In this document: piece by piece, positions 20,961 through 45,200 of the stretch | Layout of the letters: the number at the start of each line of letters is the position of its first letter | Numbering within the stretch: the first letter of the stretch is position 1 | NCBI RefSeq assembly: GCF_036373705.1 | Contig: NC_089867.1 | Location: 17,659,666 to 17,723,665 of the forward strand | Direction of reading: 5' to 3' | Length of the DNA: 64,000 nt | Origin: Amia ocellicauda | Taxonomy: Eukaryota > Chordata > Actinopteri > Amiiformes > Amiidae | Notes under the pieces: generated by a model | The model's input: only the letters and a program-made list of their open reading frames with translations | The model's database searches: none | Told to the model about the DNA's origin: nothing | Program-made: the position numbers and the translations under genes

Positions 20961-23900
20961 GTCGTAGCGGACTAGCACCAGTCTCAGTTTATTTTTTATT
21001 TCATTTATTTGTGGTGGAGGGTTAGTATTGTATTTACTGTACTATATCTCTGTGTCACTAACTGTGAAGAGCCTTCCCTGTTTAGGGCTAGGCTGCCTGG
21101 GAGCCGCCTGCAGTGGAGGACGTGACCGAGAAGGATGTAGGAAAACGCAGTGCGAGTACGTGCGGGGAATCAGCAAGCTTTTCCGTGCTTCACCGCGGCG
21201 TCATTTGACAGGCAGAGCTGGGAGCAGACATTATTCGAGATTTCCAGTTTTGACTCATTGAAGTCAATTACACAGACTCACAGAAAGAGAGCCATTCATC
21301 CCGTGAAGGATGAGTGATACAGTTGCATCCTGCCCTCTGATTGTTCAGTGCATTACTGAATGCAGAAAGCCCCTACCACCACCTGCTCCCTTTACATGCT
21401 CATCATTATTAGCTTAAGTGTTGATAATGCAATGGTTGGCGAATCTGGAGTTCATTATGTTCAAATGCAATTAATTTACAGCATGTTGCATGTGTCAAGG
21501 CTTCTATTTTAGTCAACAGGCATGGATGCCACAAAATGCGTGGGTAAAAAGTGTTGCACAGGCGTCACATATTTATTTAAAAATGAACATCCCAATCTGT
21601 TCTCTATGTTACATTATATGTTTATTTTATTTCCCATGCTATTGACCCATTTGTCTGTGTATCTAATGATGTATGTGGCAAACGCACACATTTCACAAAA
21701 CTGAACGACTGATGTGTGCTGTGGGAGGACAAGGAAGTGGGGAGAACAGTGTTAAGACATCTTAGGAATTGCAGCATCAGTTCAATTTCTGAGTCATTTT
21801 TTTCCCCAACGGTTGACAGACACTGCGTAACCAATAGATGCAGTAGGCCATCAGTCGGGAACCACAGAGACGGCTCTATGTTTGGCTGAAGTTATCCTAA
21901 CCACTACCCAAAAAGACTGCCCTTGACAATGATGAAACCCATAGCACGCAGGCCTCAGTGTAGAACTCTATTGTGTGCTCTAATGATAATTCAGTGGAAC
22001 CCCTTTAGTGATTCAATTTTTAGATGTTTTAATACTTTTTCTTATAGAAGACTCGTTTTAGAACTCCTTTCCAGACTTACTTCAGTAAGGGCTCTGTCTA
22101 TGTAGAGATTATTGTATCTAGTGATCAACAGGTTGTTACTTTTGCTTCTGCACACTACTGATTGGTAAAGAACACCACCAAAACACCTTCCCTTTCATGC
22201 ACATCAGAAACAGAACAAACTTTGTAATGCACAGACACAGACTTGTGCATGTTACTCCTGTAATAAAAATTCAAAGATATGGCACCAAAACGGTATTTAT
22301 GCTCCTGGCACGATGGTTATTGGAGCTGCAGGAATAATGCAAGCAGCTGGCCTCTCTTTCACTGTCCAGCTGAGGACTAGTGGTGCACAGTAGTGCAGCA
22401 GTAATTGACACATTGCGGGAAGCTCACCAGCTCTGCCTCGCTCTGAGTAATTTCAAACGTTGTTCATCAGATTACACCTGAGCATGTTGCACAGCACCCA
22501 CAGGTTTGTGTCCGACTTTGGCCACTCTGAACCCCGCCAGCAGCATTATTTGCACTGTTGAGTTAAACCTGGATACCACAGAATCCCTGCCTTACTCGAG
22601 AGGTTAGATGGTCCAAAGGCTGGTTAGCAGGAGATTTGAGATTGAAGCCCTGGCTCTGGCACTAAACCTGCTGTGTGGAACCTGGAGTAACCCTTCCTTT
22701 AACTGACAGACAAGACATGGTCTTCAGAAATTTAATGTGTACAATAATGAATTATACTCCAGCCTTTTGCCTATTTTAGGTGGAGCTTGTCTCCCTCCTC
22801 ATTTGCAAGCATTAAGAAATAATGTAGTATAATCTTATGACTGTTCTGCAGGCCCTAGCCTCCAACTGTCTGAGTAAGGATCTCTCTACCTCTGTAAATG
22901 AGAGGGGACCTGAGTAGCAAAGGCTGAAGGAAACACAGGAATTGTGTTAGAAAAAGTCCTGCTCTTTTCTGCTTTTGCAAGATGAATCAATGTTTCTGTG
23001 AGGGGAGTTATCAGGAGTTCATTAGCACCTTGTGTTGTAAAGTAAGTACATTATGCAAGACTGGAATACAAGAGAGAAGGAGGTGCTACTGAAAGGGAAA
23101 TTGAACAAAAAATTAATGCAACAATCTTTACATTTCCTGAGTACCAGTGAGCCAAGCATCCTGTTACTCAATATTTGTGTGCTGAATATTTGAAGTTATC
23201 ATTCATATAGGTTTGTATTCTAAGGTTGGAACCCAGTAAATCCATGCAAACACAAAAAAGGTATAAGGAAATTTTAACAATGAGGAATAAATTATGATCT
23301 CTTACACACTAGGAGATAAGTCTTCTGCCCCATTGTGTCTCTTCTGTTTGGAGGAGCTCCCCCCCCCAAAGGTAAATGTGCAGCAGAAATGTGTTATGGC
23401 ACAAAGGCTAGTAATGACAAGGTACATACATCTGTATTACATACAACACGTGGCAGTTAAACAGACATTAATGGAAGGTCTTCTGTGAAAGATGAAAAAA
23501 ACCCAGCCAAAAGCACTTTAAAGAAATACACTGGGTTAACTTAATATGACTTAAAAAAAAACCCATACACTTTGATTTAAGAGGTGAGAAAAGAAAATCT
23601 ACTTATTCATTCACTGATTTTCACATTTCCCTGCTTCTGACTGATGAATAATGATCCCTAGTAGTAATTCCTCCCCCTGCGGCACTGTTTCCACAGCGAG
23701 GGCCTGTCCCTCTGTGTACTGACTCACTCTGTGGCTTGTGGGAGGAGGCATCAGTCATAGCCATGGCAGCTAGAGCAGTGCAGAACAGAGCATCAGCAAT
23801 GGCTGACAGTCCCAGTGACCTTGAGAGCCAATGACACAGGAGGGCTCCACCTGGAGGCGAATAGCAACAGCAGCAAGAAGATACGCTTTGAAATGTGTCG

Positions 23901-26900
23901 CATCAGATCACATCGCTGATGACGTGTTCAGTGTCTTCCCTGGCTCCCTGCTGTGTCCTGACAGGTTTCTGACAAGCAGGCAGGTCTGAAGCGTTCTGTA
24001 CATGCAGGGCCTTTTTTGGTTGTTTGTTTCTACCTCTGATAAAGGAAGTCGAGCAAGTTTTCTAGTGCAGTGTAACACATCCTGTGTCTGTTATAGTGAA
24101 CCTTCTGTGTTCTTTCCACAAATGAAGGAATATGACAGTAAGTTTTACATCTGCAGCAAAATAGACTACTATTCTTGTAAAATAAGAACAGTAGTGTATT
24201 TTGTATTGCCTTGAATTTATTGTCCATTTATTCTATTCTATTGAAGAAAACATTTTAAAGCAGAAAGGCATTTGTGATCCACCCACTCTTGATTGAAACG
24301 TGGTCCAGTATTGACACCTCTTTGCTGTATTGGATACAATACAAGGCCCAATAGAGTGATGTTCGCCCACAGCTCTCATTATGTAAATGTGGAATCCAAC
24401 CCAGGCATTACATGTCTGTCCTTTATGTGTCACACCAGCTGCTCGAGATAAATCTCAAGGTGTCGGCCCCTGTTTAGGTAAAGGAGGTATTCTGTAACAT
24501 GTATCTTATCGAAGGTAAGGTTGTACCCCCACCCCCTCCTCATGTCACCTGATAATTCATGTGTCTGCTGCATTCTCCATTAAAACACATTAAAATTACA
24601 TGGTCCAAGTCCAACATACCAAATTGAGCTAAACCTCAACTGCCTAATCTATTATCCAGTCAAGGACATTAATCAAAATGCTTAGCCTAAACTCATAACA
24701 ATTACCTGAAGCAATGCAGGAATCAATTGACAGGGGCCTGCCTTTGAGGTGAAGTGAGAACCTGGGAACACCAACATGTTAGTATGATCTTAGAGAGCTC
24801 AGACCTGCGTGAACTCTACCCCAGAAACGAATTGCTTAATTGCAGCATGTACTGAAATAAATGTGTCTAAAATGACTACTGCTTCCCAGCACTTTAGCCT
24901 CTATGCATTTGAAGTTGCCAGTAAAATCTGTATGCTCTCTGCAGGAATAGAAGGGAAAACTTTACTATACCACACTATACTTTGCTGTATTTTTACCACA
25001 GTACACCACACTACAATCTTGTAGGGAACAAAAGTGTCACATCCTCATATTTGGTCCAAAAAACAGATGAATTACTCTTGGAGCTATTTCCATTATAAGA
25101 TCAATAATCAATCAATCAATAATAATAATATTTAAAAAAAATCAGGAATGGCCCATTCCTACTTGGAAGTTATGTCATACACTATGATTTGTAATCTGCT
25201 GATCATAAATTGGTCTTGTGCAGCTCCACACTCCCTGCTGCAGGTGACAAGGAGAATCGCAGCTGTAGAAACTTCTACAACCAATAACGTAACTAACCTC
25301 ACTAACAAACAGGGGTACCGTTTCCAGGCAAACTGTATTTGAAAGACATACATTCGATAATATAAACAGAATGTGCTATATAAATATATTCAAATATGCT
25401 TCGGATCTAATTTGCCATATATATAAAAGAATACTTAATAATAGTGAATTATCTTTTAAAAAGTATTTAAATCGTAGAGTTAAGGATCTATAGAATATAA
25501 CACAACATGAGCTTAATTATTAGCTCATTTCTACAAACAGTTTAATTAACTATTGTAAAGTGTTCAAATCTAGATTTGCACCACCGCATGCTGATTTACC
25601 CTCGGTCAGGCACATCAAACACAATGCACCCCAATCCAAAATCAATTTCCATTAATCAACAATGGCCAAGGTGCAGGAGACATAGACAGGACATAAACAA
25701 TGCTCTCTGGGATTAGGGGGTAGGGGGCATACATACACAAAAATGTGCTCTACTTTATTTAAAAGAGAGAGAGAAAAGCTGATTGGTTCTCAAATAAAGA
25801 AATACATAAGAATAAACTTAAAATGTACATACAAAATTGCCTACCACTGCCAACTTTCTGTTGTTGTTGTTATTGTCAAAAACAATTTAGTTCTGATCTG
25901 CATACATCATTGCAGCGCAAAAGGGAGTTTACACTTTGCATCACATCAATAGACTACCTATCCCTATTATAATCTTAATTCTTAAGTCGTTTTTTGTTAT
26001 TTTTGGTTGTGCCAGGGAGTGCTCGGAAAAGACAAACATGATAAAAGTTAAATAATAAATAATTAAACATGTTCTAGCAGAATTACACAGCTCTCTATAT
26101 CGAGAGACGCAGGTCAATCTCGGAAATTCAAACAAAGTCTTGTTTTCTAGTTTATAATGAGAGTTGGACAGATGGGCTTGGTGTGTCACACACTTTTATG
26201 AAAAGCAGGTGTGTCTTAGGTTTAAATAGGATGTGAAATTCAGCCCTAATGTGCCTTTAATAAAAACTATACAATTTGTGCTACTACACAGCTACTACTA
26301 TAATATGAGCTAGTTATACAGGGACAGATAGTAAATAAAATAAATCATAAAATAAAACAAATATTTACAGGTAATATATTATTACCTCACTATTTGACTG
26401 CACTCTGTAGAAACCTGTCCCGCATATATATAAGGTTCCTTCATGTCATTGTAAACAATACATTAAAATAAGAGAGCAGGACAACAAGCAAATCAGGCCA
26501 CTTTTCACATTCATAAGAATTCTCCAGGACCAGGGCTTCAGACCCCTCCAGCTGAACTGCAATACCATGTACCCAGGTTATGTGAAGGACTACGTGCTGA
26601 GCTGACACAGATATAGACTGATTGATTGATCAGCAATTAGAACAGCAACCCCCAACCCCCGAGCCACAGCCTCACACCACTACTGGAGCATACAGAAAAG
26701 CCTGATTTATATATGTATCTGTTGATAATGATTAAACACAAAACTCTTTAAGGTGGCTTATTGTAAAGTTTATAAACACAAAACTACATATCCATTATAC
26801 TATTTTGAAACAGTTTATATCGGTGCATAACAAAGCCTGTTGGTTATCAAGCCTGTTATGCGTATCAGGATGTAACTATTTTTCTAATCTGATTTAGGCA

Positions 26901-26989
26901 AATAGGAATAAGTTGAGGATTCTTATTTTTACAGCTGATGGGCTGATTCATATCTCTTTTTCCTCTGTGCTTTGTTGAACAGGCTGAAT
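20961..26989. other. Intergenic region between eno1 and ca6
   Basis: I see no coding exon on either strand. Content is AT-rich single-copy sequence, small simple repeats (for example AATC and AAT runs near 25100) and a likely tRNA-type SINE fragment near 22600. The two flanking genes are transcribed away from each other, so distal regulatory elements of either could lie here, but none can be identified by eye. Confidence 0.55.
22600..22710 (+). mobile_element. Probable tRNA-derived SINE fragment
   Basis: The segment contains GATTGAAGCCCTGGCTCTGGC followed by CTGCTGTGTGGAACC and a degenerate GAGTAACCCTTCC. This order resembles the B-box region and adjoining body of tRNA-type SINEs common in fish, where the B box is followed by CTGGCTCTGCCACTTA and GCTGTGTGACC. 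The A-box end is poorly preserved. Identification is by pattern only. Confidence 0.45.
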
Positions 26990-28575
26990 CAGCTTTGGAT
27001 TTTATGTTTGCTGATTAGTAAAGAGGAGTTAAATATGATAGTAACCTGCTCCTTGGACCCAATACCTACACAATTCTTGAAGGCTGTATTTAGTGACTTA
27101 TCCATTGGCATTCTTAATATAATCAGTAATTCTCTGCCTACAGGACATTTCCAGCTGCCTTAAGACAGTCCTGGTGAAGCCTTTACTGAAAAAAAAACAA
27201 CTAATTTACATAGTTCAGTCTTGACTAAGGCCTATTTCAAGTGTTCCTTTTTTAGCCAAAGTCCTTGAAAATTTAGTATTTAAATAAATGAATTGTATCT
27301 TGGAAAAGTTTCTCTCAGGGTTTAGATCATAGCACAGAGACTGCTTTGATCGAAGTGATTTATTTTTTGTGAAGATTCAAATACTATTTCTATTTTGGTC
27401 CTCTTTGACTAGTGCTGCATTCGATACTGAAGACCATGACATTTTAATTCATTGCTTTAAATAATGGATAGGCTTGCCTGGAACTGTTCTGGACTGGATT
27501 CGATCACACCTCCACAATAGACAGTATTTTGTTGCATTGGAAGATTCCCTCCGAGTTCTGTCCTGTGTTCTTTGCTATTCTCATATATGTGTTGTTTTTA
27601 GATGAGATTATTTGAATACATAGGGTGAACTTTAATTTTTATGAGGATGACACACAACTTTGTTAAACCAGGTGATAGTAATTCTATTCCAGTGCTTCAC
27701 AAGTATTTTGCTGATATTAAAAATTGGATTGCATCTGCAATTTAACCAAAATACAATTAGTAATAGGTTATCAGCGACATATAAAGTTGACTAATATAGA
27801 TGTGGGAAACCTGATCTCTAATGTGAAGTCTGTGGTTAAGAAATCTGGGGGTAATATTTGATTCTGATTTGAATATTATGTTAGATATATTACTAAAGTG
27901 TCCATTTATCATCTGAGAAGCATCGCTAAAATTAGAACATTTCTCTCCTTGTCTGAGGTATTGGTCCATGCTTTTATTTATTTATCTAGTTTGGATTGTA
28001 GTATGTGCTGTTTTCCAGGTATCACAAATCATGCTTTTTGCAGAATACAGTTTGTGCAGAATACAGCTGCTAGGGCAAAACTGAAAAACAGGCCCACATT
28101 ACTCTGTGGACTGTTTTGGCTGCACTGGCTTCCACTACACTTTAGGATTGATTTTAAGATTATTTTCCAAAAATATAAAGCACTAACTGGAAAGGCCCCT
28201 TACCTTATTTAACTGAGCTACTAATTTAATCAGCCTCGTTTGTGTCCCCAGAGTGAGACACAAAAGAAAGAAGAGGCAGCCTATAGTTATAATGCTCCAA
28301 GACTGTGGCAGTCATTGCCATGTTTTATCACAGATTTACCCTCGTTGACTATGTTTATGCCAAGACTTAACACACATTTGTACAACAATGGCTTTCTGAA
28401 ATTGACTGTTTTTAACACTACTGATGTTTCTTATATTTGTATTGTTCTCTGTATTTTATTCTTTGTATATTTATTCTCTATCTAACTGTATTTTAAATAT
28501 TCAACTAATCTGATTCTCTTGTACAGCACTTCAAGCTGCTTTTAGTATGAAAGGTGCTATATACATACATTTTAA

Positions 28576-28607
<32 letters not shown>

Positions 28608-28608
28608 T
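26990..28608 (+). mobile_element. Degenerate L2-type LINE, reverse transcriptase and 3' end
   Basis: Broken frames on the plus strand carry the order expected of an L2/CR1-clade reverse transcriptase: LDPIPTQFLKAVF, a later GHFQLP-like segment followed by a KPLLKK equivalent, FYEDDTQL (the catalytic YADD-type box, near 27640), LGVIFDSDLNI, then QFVQNTAAR and LHWLPLHFRIDFK. The element ends with AAAGGTGCTATATA followed by a TTA microsatellite (28578-28608), typical of L2 3' ends. Many stops and frameshifts show it is dead. The 5' part, including any endonuclease, is missing, as is usual for truncated LINE insertions. Confidence 0.8.
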
Positions 28609-29353
28609 GACATGTTCCGTTTTAATTTTGTTCCACTGGCAAACCGGCAAAAATGTAGTTAAAGGAACGGATATGGACCATTGTGTGCAAATGAACGAAC
28701 AAACAAACAAACAAACAATCATACTGAAGTAAACGGTTTGTTTTTCTTGTATATCAGTGTATGTTCCTGGATGTTTTCCCCAATCTGGTGAGGCCCTGCG
28801 GGAGGAAACATGAAAAGGGATTGTTAACCTCTGTAATGGAGCAGCCAGGCTATTAAATTCCATGTGCTCTGTTTGTGTGTAAGAGAGAGAGAGGACGAGA
28901 CAGAGAGTTTGCGAGACAAAACATTTTAAGTTACCTTCCAGGGTGACCTGACCTTTCCAACTAAAAAAAATTAAAAACACTTATTTATGTACATATATAT
29001 AGTTACACATGGGCAGCATGTATACCAAGCTTTGGCAATTCATAGAATTAATCAGCTGCTTCCTTCACAGTTCATCTGTTTGAGTTTTCATAAAATCTAA
29101 GATGCACAGACTTTAGGGTTACATATGAAAACCATTTGTTAACCAGGCAGGAAAATCAATACCAGATGGCCTGTGTTTATAAACTCGCACAGAGCCACTG
29201 ACTGAAGGGCATCTCCACTTTGATTTTATATTTTACCCCTGAACTCCCTCCCTCCCTCTCTCCCTCCCTCACTTGTTCCCTCACCCACCCAATCTCTCTC
29301 ACACACAACACAGAATTTAACATCCTGACTCACTCCTGGTCACAACTAAAGCC
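28609..29353 (+). other. ca6 upstream region
   Basis: No coding sequence is seen. A CT-rich tract (CTCCCTCC repeats, about 29245-29275) and a weak TATA-like TTTTATATTTT near 29223 precede the ca6 start codon. These could belong to its promoter, but the transcription start is not visible and this is only a guess. Confidence 0.35.
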
Positions 29354-40662
<11,309 letters not shown>

Positions 40663-40881
40663 TCGGGATGCCCTGGAAACAGGCGCTTGCAGGCCCTGCC
40701 CCCTACATCCAGTGCCGCCCACTGCACTGTGACATCACAATAGTGTGCCGCAATCCTACTAAGGGGGTTACACACCAGACCCTAGCTATTGCCACAGTTC
40801 CCATTCAGCGCTGCCTAGAAGCTTAGCTCAGAGACCGCTGGATCGAGTCTAATGCAGCTTTTAAAGGGAGCTGTAGCAAAA

Positions 40882-40891
40882 TAAATAAAAA
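40882..40891 (+). terminator. ca6: Candidate polyadenylation signals of ca6
   Basis: Two overlapping AATAAA hexamers start at 40882 and 40886, about 220 bases after the ca6 stop codon. Another AATAAA occurs near 41284. Transcript ends cannot be seen directly. Confidence 0.5.
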
Positions 40892-42134
40892 AGTAAACAG
40901 GATCTCTTGATCAGACCTGCTCTCCAGACCTATGACTAATATGACTTGTTCAGACAGTGAGTCCAGTGACTACTTTGTAGAGGTTTACTTCATCTTTTTT
41001 ATTTAGTCTCATTAAAGCACTGTCTGTGATGGGTAGAGCACGTTAACCTGTACACACAATGGAAGTTAACCAAAACTATTATATTTTATATTCAGTCTAA
41101 TAAGAAAAATACAATGCTTTGGGAATTTTCTACGTGTGCTACTTTTTGTTTTATCCATTTATTTTTAATAGCTGGGGATCTGTTCCAAACAGGGCCTGCA
41201 CAGTAGCAGCAGTAAGTGAATTTGTAACGTGTATGGTGTTCAACAATATAGAACTTGTATCTAATTCAGATCTGTATATCTACAATAAATAATTAAATTT
41301 CAGCAATCTATTATTTAAGGGAATTTAATACAGCTAATGGCCACAAGATTGTGGATAAGAGTTTTTCCAGGAAACTATTTGCTGTTTTTTTTTTTGTAAG
41401 ACTTTTTTTGAAGATCTTCAGAAATGTTGTAATGTAAGACCTTACTGTAGAATAGACACAACTATATTTAATGTGTTATTAAATGGTTATTAACTGCCTA
41501 TATATTTAACTGTCTAGTAGAGGGGTTCCCAAAGTGTGGCCCGGGGGCCAAATGTGGCCCCGAGGATGTTTGGTGCGGCCCCCCAAAGCCAGCCTTCAAC
41601 CACCCTTTTTCTGAACCTTTACTATATTTTTACACTTCATGAACATTTTCTGTTATAAATTGCAAATGTAATTTGGGGGAAAATAATAAAACAACAATTA
41701 AAGTTAATAAATGTTCCCTAACAGAAATAAAAAGGTATAATTTGGGAAATATTTTGTTTTCATCTGTGGTTCATTTGGTACTACGGCCCCCCCATCCAAT
41801 GCAACCTCCGGAAATTGTCCCTCCATCACCAGACATTGTGAACCCCTGGTCTAGTGGCAGAAGTGCGATTCCAATAAAAACAAATACAAATTAATCAGAG
41901 CAAGTGTTGGAGCCTCTACAGGACACGCCTGGAAAATTGTCTATGATTCGAGAACAACATCAACAAGAACAGTATCTTGCATACGTTTCAAAGGAGGATG
42001 AAAGATTACAATTCCATCAAAACCAGCAGCTGTTGCTCATTTGAAAATATCCAGGGTACGATCCTGACTAAATACCGAAGCCCCCCGCCACTTTATCCTT
42101 GCATAGTTTTATGTTTCCTGTCACTATTATATTT
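40892..42134. other. Intergenic gap between convergent ca6 and slc2a5
   Basis: No coding sequence is seen. The gap contains the hAT-like element at 41520-41848 and AT-rich sequence that probably holds the 3' ends of both genes. Confidence 0.55.
41520..41848. mobile_element. hAT-like non-autonomous element between ca6 and slc2a5
   Basis: A 329-bp unit begins GAGGGGTTCCCAAAGTGTGG and ends CATTGTGAACCCCTG, an imperfect inverted repeat. The flanks GTCTAGTA (41512-41519) and GTCTAGTG (41849-41856) agree at 7 of 8 positions, a clear 8-bp target duplication. The first base has probably changed from C to G. There is no open frame of note. Confidence 0.75.
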
Positions 42135-42140
42135 TTTATT
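42135..42140 (-). terminator. slc2a5: Candidate polyadenylation signal of slc2a5
   Basis: AATAAA on the minus strand 64 bases after the stop codon. This would give a very short 3'UTR, so a more distal site is possible. Confidence 0.4.
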
Positions 42141-42203
42141 ATTAGTCAGCGGGGGGGAACACGTGGACATCTGTGGGATTCTGGAGGGCACGCAAAGGTC
42201 GCC

Positions 42204-45200
42204 TTAGAATTTGGTCACCTTCATTCCCTCCGGTCTGGTGTCCAGTTTACTGCTCATTAGAGTTGGGTCCTTCTCCGTGCCGAGGTCTCCGGGCTCTATG
42301 ATGATCTCTGCTTTGTTCCTCTTTGCGAACATCTGGCTGATCTCCAGGAAGGTCTTGTTCTTGGTTTCCGGCACCACGATGAAAATGTAGACCAGCGTGA
42401 CCAGGCAAATTAAGGAGAAGATGATGAAGCTGTATGGGCCAAGCCCTTTCTGCAATGACAGGGTTTGCACATGACTCATCTCTGTAGGCCACCTTGATTT
42501 GGCAAATATCTCCACTCTGGTGTGGTGGTGGCTTTGGATACTTCTTAAGGAATACTGGCTACGGTAGTCTCCACACATTGCTTGGATAACGTCTTACACT
42601 CTCAACTCTTTCTAATTCTACAAAACCTCCATTGATTGCCATCTCTTTTCAAACACTCACACTTTTTGCTGAGGAGGGAAGGATTGATTTCCCAAAGGTC
42701 ATTTTCAATGGAGATTGCAGATAAAACTGACATCTCTAATTTGTGAATCTTTGTTCTTCACATTGCGTCTACATAAAAAAGTAACATTTTTTGCATTTAA
42801 TTAGCTTGCTGGGTCACTTTACTTGGAACCTGCTGGGACTAATATATATAATCCAATATAATTAAACACTCAGTGTCTTGGATAGTGAGGGATTTAGGTA
42901 AATTCAAATATTGTTACTAGTTATTATCTGGGATAGTGAAGGAAAATCAGATTTCACTTCACTTTCACTTTTCTCTTTCAACTAGAAATTAAAGGTGATT
43001 CTGACCTACTACCCTTGTACACCAAGTGAATAATAAAACTCCCTGGTACTTTAGCAATGGGCAGATGTATGAAACCTCTTTCTAACTTAACTTAACTTAA
43101 ATACAGCAACTCTACTCTAAAGCAGCAACAATGTGTTAAGGCACTCTTGTGCAGCAATCTAACCTCAAGGTACACTCATGGGAAAATGTGAGGGAAATAT
43201 TTTACTATAGCTGTTCTATTAAACTGGCCACTGGGGCTCGGAACCAAGTGTCCTGGGGTGAAAGGTGATAGGTGAAAAGTCTGACCTCCAGGAAAGGGAA
43301 GACCAGGCCCACAGTGAAGTTGGACAGCCAGTGGACAGAGCCGGCGATGACGAAGGCGGCAGGACGAGAGGCCTGGCGGAACATCTCCGTGGTAATCACA
43401 TAAGGGATAGAACCTGAGGACAGGGGCGGAGGTGTTACCCGTACTCTTCTTTTTTTATCTAGTTTATCTTGGGCAGTTATGCTTCTCTCCCCTCACGGGG
43501 GGTGGCATTTAATTGGGCATAGCAAGCATCCAACTGAATTACCCTAAACAACAGTGACTGAATTAAAACCCACTTTATCATAAATTAACATGAATTTGTT
43601 TAACTTACTGGGTCCAATGGCATGGCCAATGACATAGATGATGACACAGGCGATGCTGAGGTAGGGCATCCACTCCACACTTTCCTGTAAACATAAACAG
43701 AGTTGAATAGCTTTTCCTAGAGAGGGTTTCTGTAGTGTGGTATTCACAACACAAGCATGCAAGCTTAACAGAGCTATCAAGGTGAGAAGGAAGGGGGTGT
43801 GTGTGTGTGAACGCACTTTACATTGAGAGGAGCAAAAATCCTGTGTGTATAGGTGCTATGTAGTCTTACGCCTGGTGTTTCCTCTGCCACAAACCTGAAA
43901 ACGGAGGGCGACAGTCAGCACTGCACATGCAACACAGCAGATCCCAAAGCCACTGAGCAACAGGAGCTTCCTCCCCAGCTTCTCCACGATGAACACCTGA
44001 GGTCGCAACAGTAACAGGAAGACAGGAATCGTTAGGACACAGTGCAGTTTCAGGCTCAAACTAGGGTGATAAGATTATCTAGTATTAGATTACTACAAGA
44101 TCACCAAGTTAACTAGTAAACTAAGCCCTTGAACTAATAGAAGTCCATGTATTCCGGTAATGTAACCCTAACCATAAACTTTGTAAAACATTACATTAAA
44201 ATTAAGTGAAGGCTCAGTGTTAGGGCACTGCTTATTTGAAATGTGGATGATTTATATAGCTTGTATTGAATTAAGATGTATATGTAAGAAGCACACTATG
44301 TAGGGTCACTTCCTCTCACCGCTATCACCGTCATGACCACATTCACAGACCCTGTTCCAACGGTGACAAACTGTATGTTGCCCTCTTGGACGCCTGCAGA
44401 ACCATAAATGCTGTCGGCATAGTAGTAGATCTGTAAAACATGGAGCACACACAGCAATCCACTCCTGTCATTTCTGAGGCTGAACATGAATATTTAATGT
44501 TGAATATGCTATAATATTTTACATATCACTTGATTTTTATATATATATCATATATCTCTCTCCCCCGAGAATGATCCCTGAAGAGAGATGAGAAATCGCA
44601 TATTGAACTACACTTACTGAGCCTACTGAAATACAGTAGGGAGATTAAGGCAAATGAGAAGGAGAAAACCCTCAATCAGGAAGTGGAAAAGGGGTTTCTG
44701 CTGTCATGTGATCATCAGTGATGCCAGGCCCTGACATCTCCTCCAATGATGGCCTGCCCAAAACAACAGCCCAGCACTCCCTGTCTGTCTGTCCATCTGT
44801 CCGTCTGCCTGCTCACCGCGTTGACGCCGGACAGCTGCTGGCCCATGTTCATGGCGACCACAGAGACCAGCTGCCAGCGCAGTGAGGGGAAGGAGCAGAG
44901 GCTCAGCACGGACAGGCGTCCCTCTGCGCGCTCCGACTGGTCCTCCAGACGCATCTCCGCCAGCTCCTCGCCCACGTCCTCCCAGCCACGCAGCCGCTGC
45001 AGAGCTGAGGGGGACAGAGAGAGGGAGAGGGAGGAGGAGAGAGGGAAGGAGGGAATGAGGGAGGGGGACAGAAAGTCACTTCTCATTTTATTCATTATTA
45101 TTATTTTATTCTTTATAAGACCATCTCATTCCATTTTTTTATGGGCTGAGTGCAGTTATCTAACGGAAACTAAATGAACACACTATTTGTTATTAATATG

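Noticed and set aside
44746-45177. Plus-strand frame of 143 codons
   Set aside because: It is antisense to slc2a5 exon 7 and runs into a GA-rich simple repeat.
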